Source: Haemonchus contortus (lineage: Eukaryota; Nematoda; Chromadorea; Rhabditida; Trichostrongylidae). Taken from it: 64,000 nt of DNA. The notes under the pieces were generated by a model. It had not been told where the DNA came from. It searched no databases and was given only the letters and a program-made list of their open reading frames with translations. The stretch's first letter is position 1. The number at the start of each line of letters is the position of its first letter. The DNA lies in NCBI GenBank assembly GCA_000469685.2, contig LS997566.1, forward strand, positions 15,946,545 to 16,010,544, written 5' to 3'. Below, piece after piece: positions 63,385-64,000 of this stretch. The position numbers and the translations under genes were made by a program.

Positions 63385-64000
63385 CTCGCCGGAGATTTCA
63401 TTCCAAGACTCGATTAATGCCTGCTTGAGCTCTTCTGTCCTCTGAAACTGACGGTTGTTCGCATGAATAATCTTTCTTACATTGATACCCTACAGGTTCC
63501 CCATCGGGTTCATGTCGAGGTTGCAAGCTGGCCATGCCAGAACTTCGATATTTTGGGAATGCAACCAGTCTTTCGTGGAATAAATAACGTGGATCACAGC
63601 ACTGTTCTGTTGAAAAAGCAGTTAAGACCACGTCGCCGTTCAGAAATGCCAGCAAGTGCCTTTGTAAGACTTCCTGATAGTCTTTGGAGTCCATTTTGGA
63701 TGTCACAAAAGCAAGCTCCAGCACCACATCTTTGCAAAAGACACCGCTACAATTCCTCCCCAGAATTGCGACGGTTACAGTTGATCGGCTCTTTTCGTAA
63801 GTCTTGCCAGTAGTAGTTGTAACCTTTGGGAGCCGTCCACTTTAACTTTCTTTCATCGAAAAATTCGCCTGAACGAGAATATTGGACTGTATGGCTAATA
63901 CAGCCTCACTTTCGTCAAATCTCATCCCAAATTCAACTTCGAAATTTAAGTCGTGCCTGCGGTGGTCGGTAAGCCTCGGAGCCCCTTCACAATGCTGCTG
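63385..64000 (-). pseudogene. Tc1-like transposase relic, copy B, cut by window edge
   Basis: The minus strand has KMDSKDYQEVLQRHLLAFLN, corresponding to the 'm....Y..vL..hl.pf' block before the second catalytic residue. AFPKYRSSGMASLQPRHEPD follows at the position of 'w.p...PdlNPiEn', and then INRVLEWNL-type residues. Same family as the 24.5 kb relic and in the same orientation. The 5' part runs off the window. Confidence 0.65.

Overview
The window reads as a gene-poor, transposon-rich nematode genome segment, most likely from a strongylid such as a hookworm. The grounds are an AT-rich background, short exons with TTTCAG-type splice acceptors separated by long introns, and decayed mariner, Tc1/Tc3, CR1-type LINE and Penelope-like elements. 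The species is inferred; no rRNA, intact tRNA, CRISPR array or prokaryotic operon was seen.

Two host genes can be recognised. The first, on the minus strand, encodes an M1-family zinc aminopeptidase. Its exons run from about 62.06 kb down to at least 26.9 kb, in the order expected for the protein: N-terminal beta domain, GAMEN-like motif, HEXXH, downstream NEGFA glutamate, then the ERAP1_C-like helical domain. Most exon junctions agree in phase. The start lies upstream of 62.06 kb, perhaps outside the window, and the C-terminal end is uncertain; exons near 21.1 and 16.4 kb are possible.

The second gene lies on the plus strand, inside a 16 kb gap between aminopeptidase exons (44.1-60.4 kb). 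It encodes a serine beta-lactamase-like (LACTB/class C fold) protein with SxxK, YSN and a C-terminal region in successive exons (47.9-55.5 kb). An exon at 46.0 kb with a signal peptide may be its 5' end. The exon expected between SxxK and YSN was not found, and that stretch is full of repeats.

The rest is mostly repeats. 0-9 kb: little recognisable. 9.6-26 kb: two internally deleted mariners, a Tc3-like remnant flanked by two inverted coding paralogues, a frameshifted mariner, tRNA-derived SINE copies and a Tc1-like relic. 28.5-33.7 kb: a MITE pair and a CR1-type LINE split by a GIY-YIG Penelope-like fragment with 227 bp inverted repeats. 37-42.5 kb: a long hairpin, a second LINE and another MITE. 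49.3-53.5 kb: a 1.95 kb fold-back repeat, a GC-rich island, a SINE and a palindromic MITE. 56-59.8 kb: a Tc1-type MITE, a second tRNA-derived repeat family, a SINE and a third MITE copy. 63.4-64 kb: a Tc1-like relic at the edge.
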